The translations under genes were made by a program, and so were the position numbers. The notes beneath the pieces were generated by a model that saw only the letters and a program-made list of their open reading frames with translations, searched no databases and was not told the origin of the DNA. From positions 3,260,501-3,324,500 of the forward strand of contig NZ_LT828648.1 in assembly GCF_900169565.1 (NCBI RefSeq): a stretch of DNA of 64,000 bases. Reading direction: 5' to 3'. Shown here piece by piece: positions 1 to 10,407 of the stretch (position 1 is its first letter; every line of letters starts with the position of its first letter). This stretch comes from Nitrospira japonica (GTDB taxonomy: Bacteria; Nitrospirota; Nitrospiria; Nitrospirales; Nitrospiraceae).

Positions 1-159
1 CTAGCGGTGGCCCAGGGAGAGCGCAAGGCGTCTGATGCCCGTGAGTATGTCATGGAGCAGATGACCTCCGAACAAATCACCCGTGGACAACAGATGGTCA
101 TGACACGGCTGCAAGCACAGCCTGGCGGCCATCAGCGGAGGTCAGACCCTCCACAATAG
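1..159 (+). CDS. C-terminal end of a Sel1-like repeat protein (partial)
   Basis: The window opens inside a reading frame that ends at TAG 157-159, leaving 52 codons. The visible tail contains Ala/Gly helix-turn spacing followed by MTSEQITRGQQMV, which resembles the closing 'R..MTPEQIAEAQ' segment found after the last Sel1/TPR-like repeat in many bacterial Sel1 proteins. Such proteins act as scaffolds for protein-protein contacts. The start and the repeats themselves lie to the left of the window, so the family call is an inference from a short stretch. It converges on lipA. Confidence 0.5.
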   Translation, partial: LAVAQGERKASDAREYVMEQMTSEQITRGQQMVMTRLQAQPGGHQRRSDPPQ

Positions 160-232
160 TATCGCCAGCACGAATCGTTTACCTCGAATAGCATCATTTA
201 TACCGAATACATCAAGTTCTTCCTGAACTATT

Positions 233-1180
233 TCACTCCTGGTTGCGGTCAAGGCCTGCATGATCGGACGCATGGTAGGAGCTGCGCACCAACGGTCCGG
301 ATTCCACATGGTGAAAGCCCAAAGCCAGCGCCTCCGTCTTCAGCGCATCGAAGAGCGCCGGTTCGTAAAATCGCTCAACCGGTATATGCTGTTTGGTCGG
401 CTGAAGATATTGTCCGATCGTCAAAATATCGCACTCGCCGCTTCGTAAATCACGCATGACCTGACGAGCCTCGTCGAGCGTCTCCCCCATACCCACGATC
501 AGGCCGGACTTCGTCGTCATGCCCTGCTGCTTGGCCTGCCGGAGCACTTCAATCGACCGCCCATACTTGCCCTGAGGCCTGATGGCTGGAAACAGCCTGG
601 CGACCGTTTCGATATTATGGTTCAGGATGTCCGGCCGCGCGCAACAGACCTCGTTGAGCGCCGCCGCATCACCGCCAAAGTCCGGAATCAATACTTCGAT
701 CGTGCAATCGGGATTGAGTCGTCTCGTCTCGCGGATCGTCGCCGCAAACATCCCTGCGCCTCCATCCGACAACTCGTCACGATTTACGGACGTCACCACC
801 ACGTGCCGTAGACCCAGAGCCCGAACCGCTTCGGCCACCCGCCCCGGCTCCTTCAAATCGAGTGGCAACGGTTTACCGGTCTGCACCGAGCAATAGTGGC
901 ACCGCCTGGTGCAGATATCCCCCAGGATCAGAAACGTGGCGGTCCGTGCGTTCCAACATTCCCATCGATTCGGACAACGGGCTTCTTCACAAATCGTGTG
1001 AAGCTTGAGTTCCTCCAGCACCCGCTTGATGTATAGGTAATCGGGCCCGGTCTGCGCCTGCACACGGAACCACGCAGGGAGCCTGGGCCGTGACATGTCC
1101 GAAGAGGACAGTCCATCAGCGCTCTGAAGCCTGGATGGAGCGTCAGGCCGCCCGATACGATCGACAGGGATCAAATCCAT
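233..1180 (-). CDS. lipA: Lipoyl synthase LipA
   Basis: Radical-SAM enzyme that inserts two sulfurs into protein-bound octanoyl groups to make the lipoyl cofactor of 2-oxoacid dehydrogenases and the glycine cleavage system. Visible signatures are the auxiliary-cluster motif CEEARCPNRWEC, the radical-SAM triad CTRRCHYC, and the C-terminal RSSYHA carrying the serine ligand of the auxiliary cluster. The ATG at 1180 was chosen because it lies 5 nt after the stop of the upstream gene; an internal ATG at 1096 (MSRPRLPAW) would give the more usual length, and neither has a clear ribosome site. It is the last gene of a closely spaced minus-strand run with other Fe-S related genes. Confidence 0.95.
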   Translation of the reverse strand: MDLIPVDRIGRPDAPSRLQSADGLSSSDMSRPRLPAWFRVQAQTGPDYLYIKRVLEELKLHTICEEARCPNRWECWNARTATFLILGDICTRRCHYCSVQTGKPLPLDLKEPGRVAEAVRALGLRHVVVTSVNRDELSDGGAGMFAATIRETRRLNPDCTIEVLIPDFGGDAAALNEVCCARPDILNHNIETVARLFPAIRPQGKYGRSIEVLRQAKQQGMTTKSGLIVGMGETLDEARQVMRDLRSGECDILTIGQYLQPTKQHIPVERFYEPALFDALKTEALALGFHHVESGPLVRSSYHASDHAGLDRNQE

Positions 1181-1185
1181 GGTGT

Positions 1186-1575
1186 TCAGTTGCGGGCCGT
1201 GCGCGTGCGAAACCAATACATCAGCGAATCAAGCCAGCCGCCGGAGGTGACCGATTCCTGAGGCGGATCGGGATATTCGACCCAGGGCTCCTGCGAACCC
1301 AGGTACGACTCGCCTCTAAATGTCATCTGGGTTTTCAGCTGGCGATAGCCGCGGGACTGGAGCATATCCGTCAACGCCGGCAATACCGCATCGCGGACAG
1401 GACACCAGCCGGTCGAGAGTCGAAGGTCTTCGTACTGCAGATGGGCCCGATAGCCCGGATCGGCCTGTTCCAATTCGACGGGGCGACTAAACCCCCGCTC
1501 GCGTTCATCCAGACCGGCCAGCTGGTGCTTCTCGATCCAGTTTTTCGGCATCAGCCTCCGATGCCCTTCTGACAC
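1186..1575 (-). CDS. Hypothetical protein, 129 aa
   Basis: I do not recognise this family. The protein is soluble-looking, without a signal peptide or membrane segment. It has a charged N-terminus (a second ATG at 1551 gives MPKNWIEKHQL) and an aromatic C-terminal stretch (GGWLDSLMYWF). It sits 28 nt after the preceding gene and 5 nt before lipA, so it is probably co-transcribed with lipA. A role linked to lipoylation or the neighbouring Fe-S genes is only a guess from position. Confidence 0.7.
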   Translation of the reverse strand: MSEGHRRLMPKNWIEKHQLAGLDERERGFSRPVELEQADPGYRAHLQYEDLRLSTGWCPVRDAVLPALTDMLQSRGYRQLKTQMTFRGESYLGSQEPWVEYPDPPQESVTSGGWLDSLMYWFRTRTARN

Positions 1576-1603
1576 GAACAGTCAGGTCGCCCGCCTGCCC
1601 CCG

Positions 1604-1978
1604 TCACTCCAGGGCTCGAAACACTGCGACCAAATCGCTCAGCGCGGAGGTCTTGTGCTTGAGCGCGATCCGTTCCACCTGCATCGTTTCGTGGACTTGC
1701 CGATCCGCCGACGCGCCCCGCAAACAGGCCTCGCCGAGCGCGAGGATGCGATCGCACTCTTCCGTCAACTTCTTCTTCACCACGGGATTGACCGACAGGA
1801 TATCCATGAGCTGGCGCCTCGTGTCGGTCAAATGCTTTTTCAGTTCCGCGTCGGGATAGGCCTTCCGAGCCGATTCATCCAGGCAGCGATCCAAATACTG
1901 CGCAAGAAATACATACAACCGGACCAGCGCGGCAGCGATGTCAACCTGTTCCGTGGCGGTTACGGCCATGATGGTCAA
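1604..1978 (-). CDS. Hypothetical helical protein, 124 aa
   Basis: Predicted to be almost entirely alpha-helical, with long amphipathic stretches and no transmembrane segment or recognisable motif. Two cysteines (in EECDRIL and GEACLRG) are present but not arranged as a metal site. Either the first ATG or the one three codons later (MAVTATEQ) could start it. It lies 31 nt after the Rieske gene and 28 nt before the next gene, in the run from apbC to lipA. Function unknown. Confidence 0.7.
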   Translation of the reverse strand: MTIMAVTATEQVDIAAALVRLYVFLAQYLDRCLDESARKAYPDAELKKHLTDTRRQLMDILSVNPVVKKKLTEECDRILALGEACLRGASADRQVHETMQVERIALKHKTSALSDLVAVFRALE

Positions 1979-2009
1979 TCCTTTTCTTGTCTCGCGCGAG
2001 ACAGGGAGA

Positions 2010-2315
2010 TCAGAGGAGCACTTTCACGTCCGAGCCGTCGACTTTGACCTGATAGACTTCGACCTTCCCCGACGGATTGTTCACACAGGTTCCGGTGGTG
2101 ACGTTGAATTGCCAACCATGCCACGGGCAGGTCACCACCTCGCCTTCCACGTCACCTTCGCCGAGCGGCCCTCCGCGGTGAATGCAGGTATTATCGATGG
2201 CGTGAAACACCCCGTCGACATTGAAGAGGGCAATGGCCTTCCCCTGCGCTTCCGCTACGATTCCGTGGCCTGGCTTAATATCCCCGCTTCCCGCCACCCG
2301 TACGAACTCTCCCAT
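2010..2315 (-). CDS. Rieske-type [2Fe-2S] ferredoxin
   Basis: A 101-residue single-domain Rieske protein, expected to be a soluble cytoplasmic electron carrier like the BphF/NirD-type small subunits. Cluster ligands are visible as CIH (C44, H46) and CPWH (C63, H66), with the intervening HRGGPLGEG loop typical of the fold. There is no N-terminal membrane anchor, so it is not a cytochrome bc Rieske subunit. Its partner oxygenase or reductase is not adjacent; the nearest functional neighbours are the Fe-S carrier gene upstream (27 nt gap) and lipA further down. Confidence 0.9.
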   Translation of the reverse strand: MGEFVRVAGSGDIKPGHGIVAEAQGKAIALFNVDGVFHAIDNTCIHRGGPLGEGDVEGEVVTCPWHGWQFNVTTGTCVNNPSGKVEVYQVKVDGSDVKVLL

Positions 2316-2342
2316 GGATCCCCCTCCCCCAGTGTGACGCTC

Positions 2343-3218
2343 TCATTGCTTGCCGAACGGTTCTTTGATCTTCTTCAATAGGCTGTCGATCGAGGCGCCT
2401 TCTTTCTCCGATCCACCCAAGCGGTTCATGAGCTTCTGGGCGATGTCCCTGAACGCGGCGGCCTGCGGCGATTCCGGGTGCGCGACGACGATGGGATGAC
2501 CACTGTCACCGCCGTCACGAATAGCCGGATCGATCGGAATGCGCCCCAGGAAAGGCACCCCCAGTTTTTCAGCGGCGCGCTCCCCTCCCCCGTGCGAGAA
2601 GATCTCCGTCCGCTCACCGCAATGCCCGCAGACGAAGAAACTCATGTTCTCGATGATGCCCAACAAGGGCACGTTGACCTTCTGAAACATCGCCATGCCC
2701 TTTCGCACGTCATAGAGGGCCACTTCCTGCGGCGTCGTCACGGTCACCGCGCCGGCCAACGGTACCATTTGAGACAAGGACAACTGGACGTCTCCGGTAC
2801 CGGGCGGAAGATCGATCAACAGGTAGTCCAGATCGCCCCAGAGCACGTCACGAAAGAACGCCTGCAAATACTGGTGGACCATCGGCCCGCGCCAGACCAA
2901 TGGGGCCTCCTCCGGAACCAGAAATGCCATCGAGATTAATTTGACCCCGTAACTCTCCACCGGAAGGATTTTCCCGTCCTTCTGCTCCGGACCGGCGGTA
3001 CTCCCCATCATCATCGGAATGTTCGGCCCGTACAGATCCGCATCCAGCAGGCCGACCTTCGCTCCGCTCAATGCGAGCGCGCAGGCAAGATTGGATGCGA
3101 CGGTCGATTTACCCACGCCGCCTTTACCGCTGCTGACGGCAATGACGTGCTTGACTCCGGAAATGAGCGTGTCTTTGGCTTGCGTCGATTGCGCCTGGTG
3201 AGTATGTTCATCCGCCAT
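2343..3218 (-). CDS. apbC: Mrp/ApbC-family Fe-S cluster carrier ATPase
   Basis: P-loop ATPase of the Mrp/NBP35 family that carries and transfers [4Fe-4S] clusters to target proteins. It has the deviant Walker [10 protein letters not shown] at residues 31-39, [10 protein letters not shown] just after it, [11 protein letters not shown] as the switch region, and the cluster-binding pair C197-x-x-C200 within FFVCGHCGE. Length (291 aa) suits the short bacterial form lacking the N-terminal DUF59 domain. It heads a close-set minus-strand run with a Rieske protein and lipA, both Fe-S proteins, which supports a maturation role for this neighbourhood. Confidence 0.93.
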   Translation of the reverse strand: MADEHTHQAQSTQAKDTLISGVKHVIAVSSGKGGVGKSTVASNLACALALSGAKVGLLDADLYGPNIPMMMGSTAGPEQKDGKILPVESYGVKLISMAFLVPEEAPLVWRGPMVHQYLQAFFRDVLWGDLDYLLIDLPPGTGDVQLSLSQMVPLAGAVTVTTPQEVALYDVRKGMAMFQKVNVPLLGIIENMSFFVCGHCGERTEIFSHGGGERAAEKLGVPFLGRIPIDPAIRDGGDSGHPIVVAHPESPQAAAFRDIAQKLMNRLGGSEKEGASIDSLLKKIKEPFGKQ

Positions 3219-3311
3219 CGGAACGACCTCCTCTCACGAACCAGACCCGGCCTCCAAGCCGAACGGCCCGCATGCTCGCATCATAAGCGATGGAGGAAGA
3301 GAAAGAAATGG

Positions 3312-3329
3312 GCCGGTTGGGCCAACCGG
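3312..3329 (-). terminator. Possible terminator hairpin after the desaturase gene
   Basis: CCGGTTGG (3313-3320) pairs with CCAACCGG (3322-3329) around a single base, in practice a 6-bp GC-rich stem with a small loop. On the minus strand it is followed by a moderately T-rich stretch. It lies 28-45 nt after the desaturase stop and before apbC. The tail is weak, so this is tentative. Confidence 0.35.
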
Positions 3330-3356
3330 GATGGGACGACCGGGGAATAGAAATGG

Positions 3357-4208
3357 CTATTCCGCAAATACCGTCGGATCCAGCCGGCGAAGATTCGTCG
3401 CCAGTCCAAAGAGCGACAGGGAATAGATGATCCACTTCGACGGATCAAAGTTGTACCACTGGGGACCGTTGCGATAGTCGCGCGCGTAGGTATGGTGATA
3501 ATTATGGTACCCCTCCCCGAAACTGACCAAGGAGATCAGCCAGCTGTCCCGGCTGCTGTCACCGTTGCCGTGCGGTTGCGTGCCATACATGTGGCAGAGC
3601 GAATTGATGGCGAACGTCGAATTCAACACCATGAACATCCGAAACATGCCGGCGAGCATAAAGCACCCGATCGCCCCCTGGATTCCTCCATGCAAGAATC
3701 CCAGGATGAGGGGAAAGGCAAGACCGGAGATGACGATGGCGTGGTAATTCCGGTGCTGCCACATGATCATCGGATCCTTGCGTAACTGCCGTTCATAGTT
3801 TTCGGTGCGGTGGGGTGTATTGACGAACAGCCACCCGCAGTGACTGTGCCAAAAACCCTTCTGCGCGTTATACGGGTCTTCTTCCTGGTCGGTTCGGGCA
3901 TGGTGGCGGATATGATCGGAGCACCACCGCAACGCGGAGTTCTGCAGCGCCCATCCTCCGGCGATCAACAAGATTGCCTTGACCCACGGATGGCATTCGA
4001 AGCTGCGATGCGAGATCAAGCGGTGATAGCCCACCGTGATGCCCATGCCGGTCACGATGTACAAAAAGCCGAACACCACCCAGTCAAACAGCGTGTAGCC
4101 GTAAAGAAATCCGAACAGCGGCGTTCCGATCAACGTCACGGCCGCCACCAGGCAGAAGAGGATGAACGTCTTGTACGCAAACGGCGAAGTCCACTTGGTA
4201 TCGGGCAT
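3357..4208 (-). CDS. Membrane fatty acid (acyl-CoA/acyl-lipid delta-9) desaturase
   Basis: Integral membrane di-iron desaturase that would introduce a cis double bond into membrane acyl chains. The three histidine boxes are intact: HRLISH (62-67), HIRHH (99-103) and HNYHH (235-239), separated by hydrophobic membrane pairs. Its 283 residues and box spacing match the stearoyl-CoA desaturase-like bacterial enzymes. No cytochrome b5 or ferredoxin domain is fused, so electrons must come from a separate donor; the nearby Rieske ferredoxin is a conceivable but unproven candidate. It is transcribed divergently from putA. Confidence 0.93.
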   Translation of the reverse strand: MPDTKWTSPFAYKTFILFCLVAAVTLIGTPLFGFLYGYTLFDWVVFGFLYIVTGMGITVGYHRLISHRSFECHPWVKAILLIAGGWALQNSALRWCSDHIRHHARTDQEEDPYNAQKGFWHSHCGWLFVNTPHRTENYERQLRKDPMIMWQHRNYHAIVISGLAFPLILGFLHGGIQGAIGCFMLAGMFRMFMVLNSTFAINSLCHMYGTQPHGNGDSSRDSWLISLVSFGEGYHNYHHTYARDYRNGPQWYNFDPSKWIIYSLSLFGLATNLRRLDPTVFAE

Positions 4209-4299
4209 CCCTACTCCTCGCGTTGATATGAAGAAAAACCGGCGATCAGTCTGTCCTGGCGGTCACCCACTGCCCCGTCACATACGAGACATATAGTAG

Positions 4300-4343
4300 C
4301 GAACTATTGAATAATTTTCAACAAAATCATTGCGGTGTATACT
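4300..4343 (+). promoter_or_regulatory. AT-rich divergent promoter region, putA/desaturase
   Basis: An AT-rich island in otherwise GC-rich DNA lies between the divergent desaturase and putA starts. On the plus strand TATACT at 4338-4343 is a good -10 candidate for putA, but no convincing -35 is found at the right distance (TTTTCA is a weak option). Low confidence for the exact elements. Confidence 0.35.
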
Positions 4344-4374
4344 GTGTCAGATTGCCCCCGAGCCCTATCTGTCC

Positions 4375-7326
4375 ATGAGACCTGCGCCGCCCGACCTGGA
4401 ACTCGCCATCCGTCGAATCGGTGAAGACCTCGCTCGATTGTCATCCGGCCAAACTCCAACGGTCTTTGAACGGCGCTGGTGGTCCCAAGCCGCCATGAAC
4501 ATGGCGATGCATGACCAGGCGTTCAAAACCCAACTGTTCCGCTTTATCGACGTGCTGCCCGCCGTTCCCAATGACGAACGCGTCGTGTCCTTGGCCCAAG
4601 AATATTTCGGATCCATGACCGACCGCGCGTTCGGTTTGCGGTGGGGATTGAAGGCCTTGTCGGCGACCGGCATCGGTGCACGGCTCACCGGCCACGCCAT
4701 TCGCTCCCAGGTCGAACAGATGGCAAGAACGTTCATCGCCGGTTCGTCCATCGACGACGCCGTGCCGGTGCTGAAAGATCTCCGCCAAGACGGAAAGCGA
4801 TGGTCGGTCGACCTCTTGGGAGAAGCCACCATCAGCGATCAGGAGGCCGACCGCTATCGCGACCGTTGCCTGGAGGCCTTGCGGACATTGGCCCGTTCCA
4901 CCGCCGCAGAGCACGACTCCGGCGACCTGGGCCGCGACCAGTTCGGAACCGTGCCGGCCGTGCAGTTATCCCTCAAGTTATCCGCGCTGACTCCCCATCT
5001 TGACCCGATCGATCCTGATGGCACCTATGATTCGATCGCGCCCCGGCTGCGCGCCATCGTCGACGTCGCCAACCACCTGGGCGCCTCGTTGATTTTCGAC
5101 ATGGAGCAAGCCGAAACCAAAGACGTGATCATCGAGGTTTTCACACGATTGTTCTCCGAAACGGCATACACAACGTTTTCCCATGCCGGCATCGCGCTGC
5201 AGGCCTATCATCGGGAAACCGTTCGCGACGTCGACCGGCTGATGGAGTGGGTCCGCGTGCGCCGAACCCCGGTGACTATTCGCCTGGTCAAGGGAGCCTA
5301 TTGGGACAGCGATACCATTCACTATCGTCAAAAGGGATGGCCGATTCCCCTTTTCGAGCACAAAGCCGACACGGATGCCAACTTCGAAGAACTGGCCCAC
5401 ACACTATTGACGCATGCGTCGCTGATTCGGCCGGCATTCGGCACGCATAATCTGAGGACGCTCGCCTGTGTCGAAGCGCTGGCGGAATACCTGGGACTGG
5501 GACCGGAGGTGTATGAGTATCAGATGATCTTCGGCATGGCCGAACCGTTTCAGCACGCCATCGTCGAACGCCATCGCCGCCTTCGGCTGTATGCGCCGGT
5601 CGGCGAGCTGCTTCCCGGTATGGCCTATCTCGTGCGCCGACTGCTGGAAAACACTTCGAACGAATCGTTCCTCCGCAAGGAATACGTGGAGTCCGAGCCG
5701 CTCCAGCACCTGCTCGATCCGCCCGCCGCACACCGGACAGAACCGGTGCTCCAAGCGGATGCCGACACCACGTTCCGAAACGAACCGACCCTGGACTTCT
5801 CCCAGCCCGCCGCGCGCGATGCCATGCAGCAAGCCGTCAAGACGGCCCAAACTCGGCTCGATCGACAGTGGAACGTTCCCTTCCTCGCTTCCTCACCGTC
5901 CGGCCCGGTCCTGCTCTCGCATAATCCTGCGCAACCGAACGAGATCGTCGCACGGATTCCCGCGGCTTCTGGTGATGACGCCAACCGCGCCGTCGGGGCT
6001 TCCCTCACGGCTTGGGGCGCGTGGCGCGAGACGACGGGGGAATACCGGGCGGAGATCTTGATCCGTGCGGCGGCGCTGATGCGCGGCAGAAAGTCGGAAC
6101 TGGCGGCATGGGAAGTCATGGAATGCGGGAAACCGTGGCGCGAGGCGGATGCGGACGTCGCCGAGGCGATCGATTTTCTCGAGTTCTACGCACGAGAATG
6201 GCTGCGGCAGGGAGTTCCGACACGATTGGGGCGGATGCCCGGAGAATTGAACCATCGTGTCCTCGAGCCGCGAGGCGTCACCGTCGTGATCTCTCCCTGG
6301 AACTTTCCCTTGGCCATTCCGACCGGCATGGTATCGGCCGCCCTGGTGACCGGGAATCCCGTCATCTTCAAACCGTCGGAGCGGTCCTCACTGATCGGCT
6401 TGCTGCTCGTCTCACTGCTGCATGAGGCCGGAGTGCCGAAGGACATCCTGATCGGCCTGCCTGGAGGCCCGGACATCGGACAGGCGCTGGCACGGCATCG
6501 CGACGTCGCGACGATCGCCTTTACCGGATCGAAGAAGGTCGGGATCGGACTTCTGCGTGAGACGGCGACGGTGTTACCGGGTCAAAGAATGGTGAAACGC
6601 GTGATCGCGGAAATGGGCGGGAAGAATGCCATCATCATCGACGACACGGCCGACCTCGACGAGGCTGTCACCGGAGTCGTGGTGTCCGCGACCGGCTATG
6701 CCGGACAGAAGTGCTCGGCCTGTTCGCGGGTCATCGTGCACGAGGCCGTGTACGACATTTTTGTCCGTCGCCTGCAGGAAGCCCTCCGCTGCCTGCGTAT
6801 CGGAGACCCCGCGGAGCCCGGCATCGACATGGGTCCGGTAATTGATGCGAGAGCACAATCGACCATCCTCGAGTACGTCGAGATCGGCAAACGGGAGGCT
6901 CACCTGATCGAAGACCGCAAACGCCTTTCGTCAGGTTGGTATGTCGGCCCGACCCTCTTTGCCGACGTGAAGCCTGACGCGCGGATCGCGCAGGAGGAGA
7001 TTTTTGGACCGGTCCTGGCCGTCATGAAGGCCGTCTCATTCGACGAAGCCCTTCGCATGGCCAACGCGACGGATTACGGACTGACCGGCGGGGTCTATTC
7101 ACGCAGCCCGGCCAACCTCGACCTGGCAACCCGGCTCTTTGACGTGGGGAATCTATACCTGAATCGGCCCATCACCGGCGCACTGGTTGCGCGCCAGCCG
7201 TTCGGGGGCCACCGGCTGTCAGGGATCGGCGCGAAGGCCGGTGGTGAGGACTACCTGCTGCAATTCGTTACCGTGAGAATCATCAGCGAACAGACCTTGC
7301 GCAGGGGATTCGCCCCGGCCGAGTGA
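4375..7326 (+). CDS. putA: Bifunctional proline dehydrogenase / L-glutamate-gamma-semialdehyde dehydrogenase PutA
   Basis: Oxidises proline to glutamate in two coupled steps. The N-terminal half is an FAD-dependent proline dehydrogenase barrel (roughly residues 70-430; signatures include RLVKGAYWD and AFGTHN). The C-terminal half is an NAD-dependent aldehyde dehydrogenase (about 500-965) with ISPWNFPLAIPTG, the general base Glu746 in EMGGKN and the catalytic Cys780 in GQKCSACSR. At 983 residues it is a short PutA without the DNA-binding ribbon-helix-helix, so it should not be its own repressor. ATG 4375 is preferred over an upstream in-frame TTG (4330). Its last 108 nt overlap the convergent secreted-protein gene. 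Confidence 0.95.
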   Translation: MRPAPPDLELAIRRIGEDLARLSSGQTPTVFERRWWSQAAMNMAMHDQAFKTQLFRFIDVLPAVPNDERVVSLAQEYFGSMTDRAFGLRWGLKALSATGIGARLTGHAIRSQVEQMARTFIAGSSIDDAVPVLKDLRQDGKRWSVDLLGEATISDQEADRYRDRCLEALRTLARSTAAEHDSGDLGRDQFGTVPAVQLSLKLSALTPHLDPIDPDGTYDSIAPRLRAIVDVANHLGASLIFDMEQAETKDVIIEVFTRLFSETAYTTFSHAGIALQAYHRETVRDVDRLMEWVRVRRTPVTIRLVKGAYWDSDTIHYRQKGWPIPLFEHKADTDANFEELAHTLLTHASLIRPAFGTHNLRTLACVEALAEYLGLGPEVYEYQMIFGMAEPFQHAIVERHRRLRLYAPVGELLPGMAYLVRRLLENTSNESFLRKEYVESEPLQHLLDPPAAHRTEPVLQADADTTFRNEPTLDFSQPAARDAMQQAVKTAQTRLDRQWNVPFLASSPSGPVLLSHNPAQPNEIVARIPAASGDDANRAVGASLTAWGAWRETTGEYRAEILIRAAALMRGRKSELAAWEVMECGKPWREADADVAEAIDFLEFYAREWLRQGVPTRLGRMPGELNHRVLEPRGVTVVISPWNFPLAIPTGMVSAALVTGNPVIFKPSERSSLIGLLLVSLLHEAGVPKDILIGLPGGPDIGQALARHRDVATIAFTGSKKVGIGLLRETATVLPGQRMVKRVIAEMGGKNAIIIDDTADLDEAVTGVVVSATGYAGQKCSACSRVIVHEAVYDIFVRRLQEALRCLRIGDPAEPGIDMGPVIDARAQSTILEYVEIGKREAHLIEDRKRLSSGWYVGPTLFADVKPDARIAQEEIFGPVLAVMKAVSFDEALRMANATDYGLTGGVYSRSPANLDLATRLFDVGNLYLNRPITGALVARQPFGGHRLSGIGAKAGGEDYLLQFVTVRIISEQTLRRGFAPAE

Positions 7327-8109
7327 GGCTCTCGAAGGCTTGATCTCGAACGATTCCAGTTCTTCCACGATCTCCGTAATCAGGCCGCGGTCCTGCAACG
7401 GAGACAGTTCCTGCCGCTCGACATATTTGACCAGCCCCACGCCCTTGACGAACCAGGCGGCCATGACGTCTGTCCCTGTCACGGTTTTCTTTGCGGCGGA
7501 CAGCTGAATGGTCATCTGCATTCTGGCTTCGATCTTCACGGCATCTGGAAACGTCCCGGCCGGAACGGTAACGGCTTCCTGCCCCACGACCGTCGAGCTA
7601 CCCTGCACGTCGGCCTTTTCATTGACTCCGTCCTGGTCCATGTCGGTCCCGAAATCCAGTTCCTTCTTGTCGAACTGCGAAAACGATGCGGCGACCTTCA
7701 TGGGAAACCGGACGATTTGATAGGGAACCAGCTGCTTTTCCAACGGCGTTCCGGGTTCCGACCCATAATAGACGATACCAACCGTATCTCGACGATAGAA
7801 ACTGTCGGAGACACCATGATTCCCGGGATTGGTGTCGTGAAACGTGGTCACCGTGACACCCTTCAGGGACTTTGTTCCGGTCACGGACGACACGTTTTGA
7901 AACGACTTGTGCTCGATCGTCTGGACCGGCCCTTCGGTGATCTGCCCCCGATACTCCCAATGGCTGCCGATCGTGTCCGGAAAATAGTCCTGCGATCGGG
8001 CGATCGTCCCGTGGTCCTCTGCCGCGAAGGAAGCGGATGGCGAGAGACCGATGTACAGAGAGCAAAGCAGGATCACGAGCAGATTGATTCGCCCTGTCGC
8101 ACGCAGCAT
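7219..8109 (-). CDS. Secreted/periplasmic protein of unknown function
   Basis: The ATG at 8109 is preferred because GGAGG (8118-8122 on the complement) sits at a good distance; two upstream in-frame ATGs exist. The protein begins with a signal peptide (LLVILLCSLYIGLSPSASFA) and continues as a beta-rich domain with DTIGSHWEYRG, a Ca-loop-like stretch DMDQDGVNEK, and VPAGTF followed by KGVGLVKYVE. This layout is common in lipoprotein-like periplasmic proteins of the DUF3108/TapB type, but I do not assign a family. The last ~36 codons are encoded opposite the end of putA and may be a dispensable tail. Confidence 0.8.
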   Translation of the reverse strand: MLRATGRINLLVILLCSLYIGLSPSASFAAEDHGTIARSQDYFPDTIGSHWEYRGQITEGPVQTIEHKSFQNVSSVTGTKSLKGVTVTTFHDTNPGNHGVSDSFYRRDTVGIVYYGSEPGTPLEKQLVPYQIVRFPMKVAASFSQFDKKELDFGTDMDQDGVNEKADVQGSSTVVGQEAVTVPAGTFPDAVKIEARMQMTIQLSAAKKTVTGTDVMAAWFVKGVGLVKYVERQELSPLQDRGLITEIVEELESFEIKPSRASLGRGESPAQGLFADDSHGNELQQVVLTTGLRADP

Positions 8110-8226
8110 GCGCGATTCCTCCATCATCACCAGTCTGTGACCGTATCATAGGCTCGCGTGACGCGGCAAGCAGACCGGCTTGCCGCGAGCTTGCCTTGAC
8201 TGCCCATCCAAATCATAATCCCGCCC

Positions 8227-9000
8227 ATGCGTCACGCACAGATAGTATCGGAAACCGATCGCGGCGGCATCGCGCGCGGCAAACGTCCGGCCGTCCTCGT
8301 GACCGGCGCTTCGGGGATCATCGGCCGAGCCATCAGCCTCGCCTTTGCGGCAACCGGATGGCACATCGGGATTCACTATCACCGCAATACGCAAGCAGCC
8401 GGCGCGACGCTCGAGCAAGTCCGCGCAGACGGTGGCGAGGGAGCCCTATACCAAGCGGATCTCCGGGACAGCCGTTCCATGAGGCAGATGGCCGAAGCCT
8501 TCGCCAAAGACGCTCCGCAGGAATGGGCCTGCGTCTGCAACGCCGGCATCGGTGCCAGCGACATGCTCATCCGTCAGCGGGTAGACCGGTGGTCCGACAT
8601 CATCGAAACCAATCTGACAGGCACCTTCCACTGCATGCAGGCGGTTGGACGAATCCTCTGCGCCGGGAACGGCGGCTCGATCGTCGTCATCGGATCTCAT
8701 GCCGGCTTTCATGGCACGACCGGACAGGCCGCCTACGCGGCTTCCAAAGCCGGCTTGCTCGGATTGATGAAAACGGCCGCACTGGAATGGGGCCCTCGCA
8801 ATGTGCGCGTGAACTTGTTGCTGCCGGGCTGGCAGAAAACGCCGCTCTCTCAAAGCGCGATGTCCGACGATGACACCCGGATCGACCACGCCCTGCATCG
8901 AACGCCGTCGATCGAATCGGTGGCGCGCATGGTCGTCCATCTCATACAGGCGGAGGACGTCTCAGGTCAGATTTGGAATTGTGATAGTCGACACCTCTAA
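8227..9000 (+). CDS. Short-chain dehydrogenase/reductase, FabG-like
   Basis: NAD(P)-dependent Rossmann oxidoreductase. It shows the cofactor motif TGASGIIG near residue 26, CNAG, a serine in VIGSHAG, and the catalytic YAASK pair of the classical SDR family, with FabG-like length. It ends 33 nt before bioD and both are on the plus strand, so co-transcription is likely. A role as a 3-oxoacyl reductase feeding pimelate/biotin synthesis is an inference from that neighbour only; FabG-like SDRs have many substrates. Confidence 0.85.
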   Translation: MRHAQIVSETDRGGIARGKRPAVLVTGASGIIGRAISLAFAATGWHIGIHYHRNTQAAGATLEQVRADGGEGALYQADLRDSRSMRQMAEAFAKDAPQEWACVCNAGIGASDMLIRQRVDRWSDIIETNLTGTFHCMQAVGRILCAGNGGSIVVIGSHAGFHGTTGQAAYAASKAGLLGLMKTAALEWGPRNVRVNLLLPGWQKTPLSQSAMSDDDTRIDHALHRTPSIESVARMVVHLIQAEDVSGQIWNCDSRHL

Positions 9001-10381
<1,381 letters not shown>

Positions 10382-10407
10382 CTTGTCATTGTAACGTTAA
10401 AACTCTC

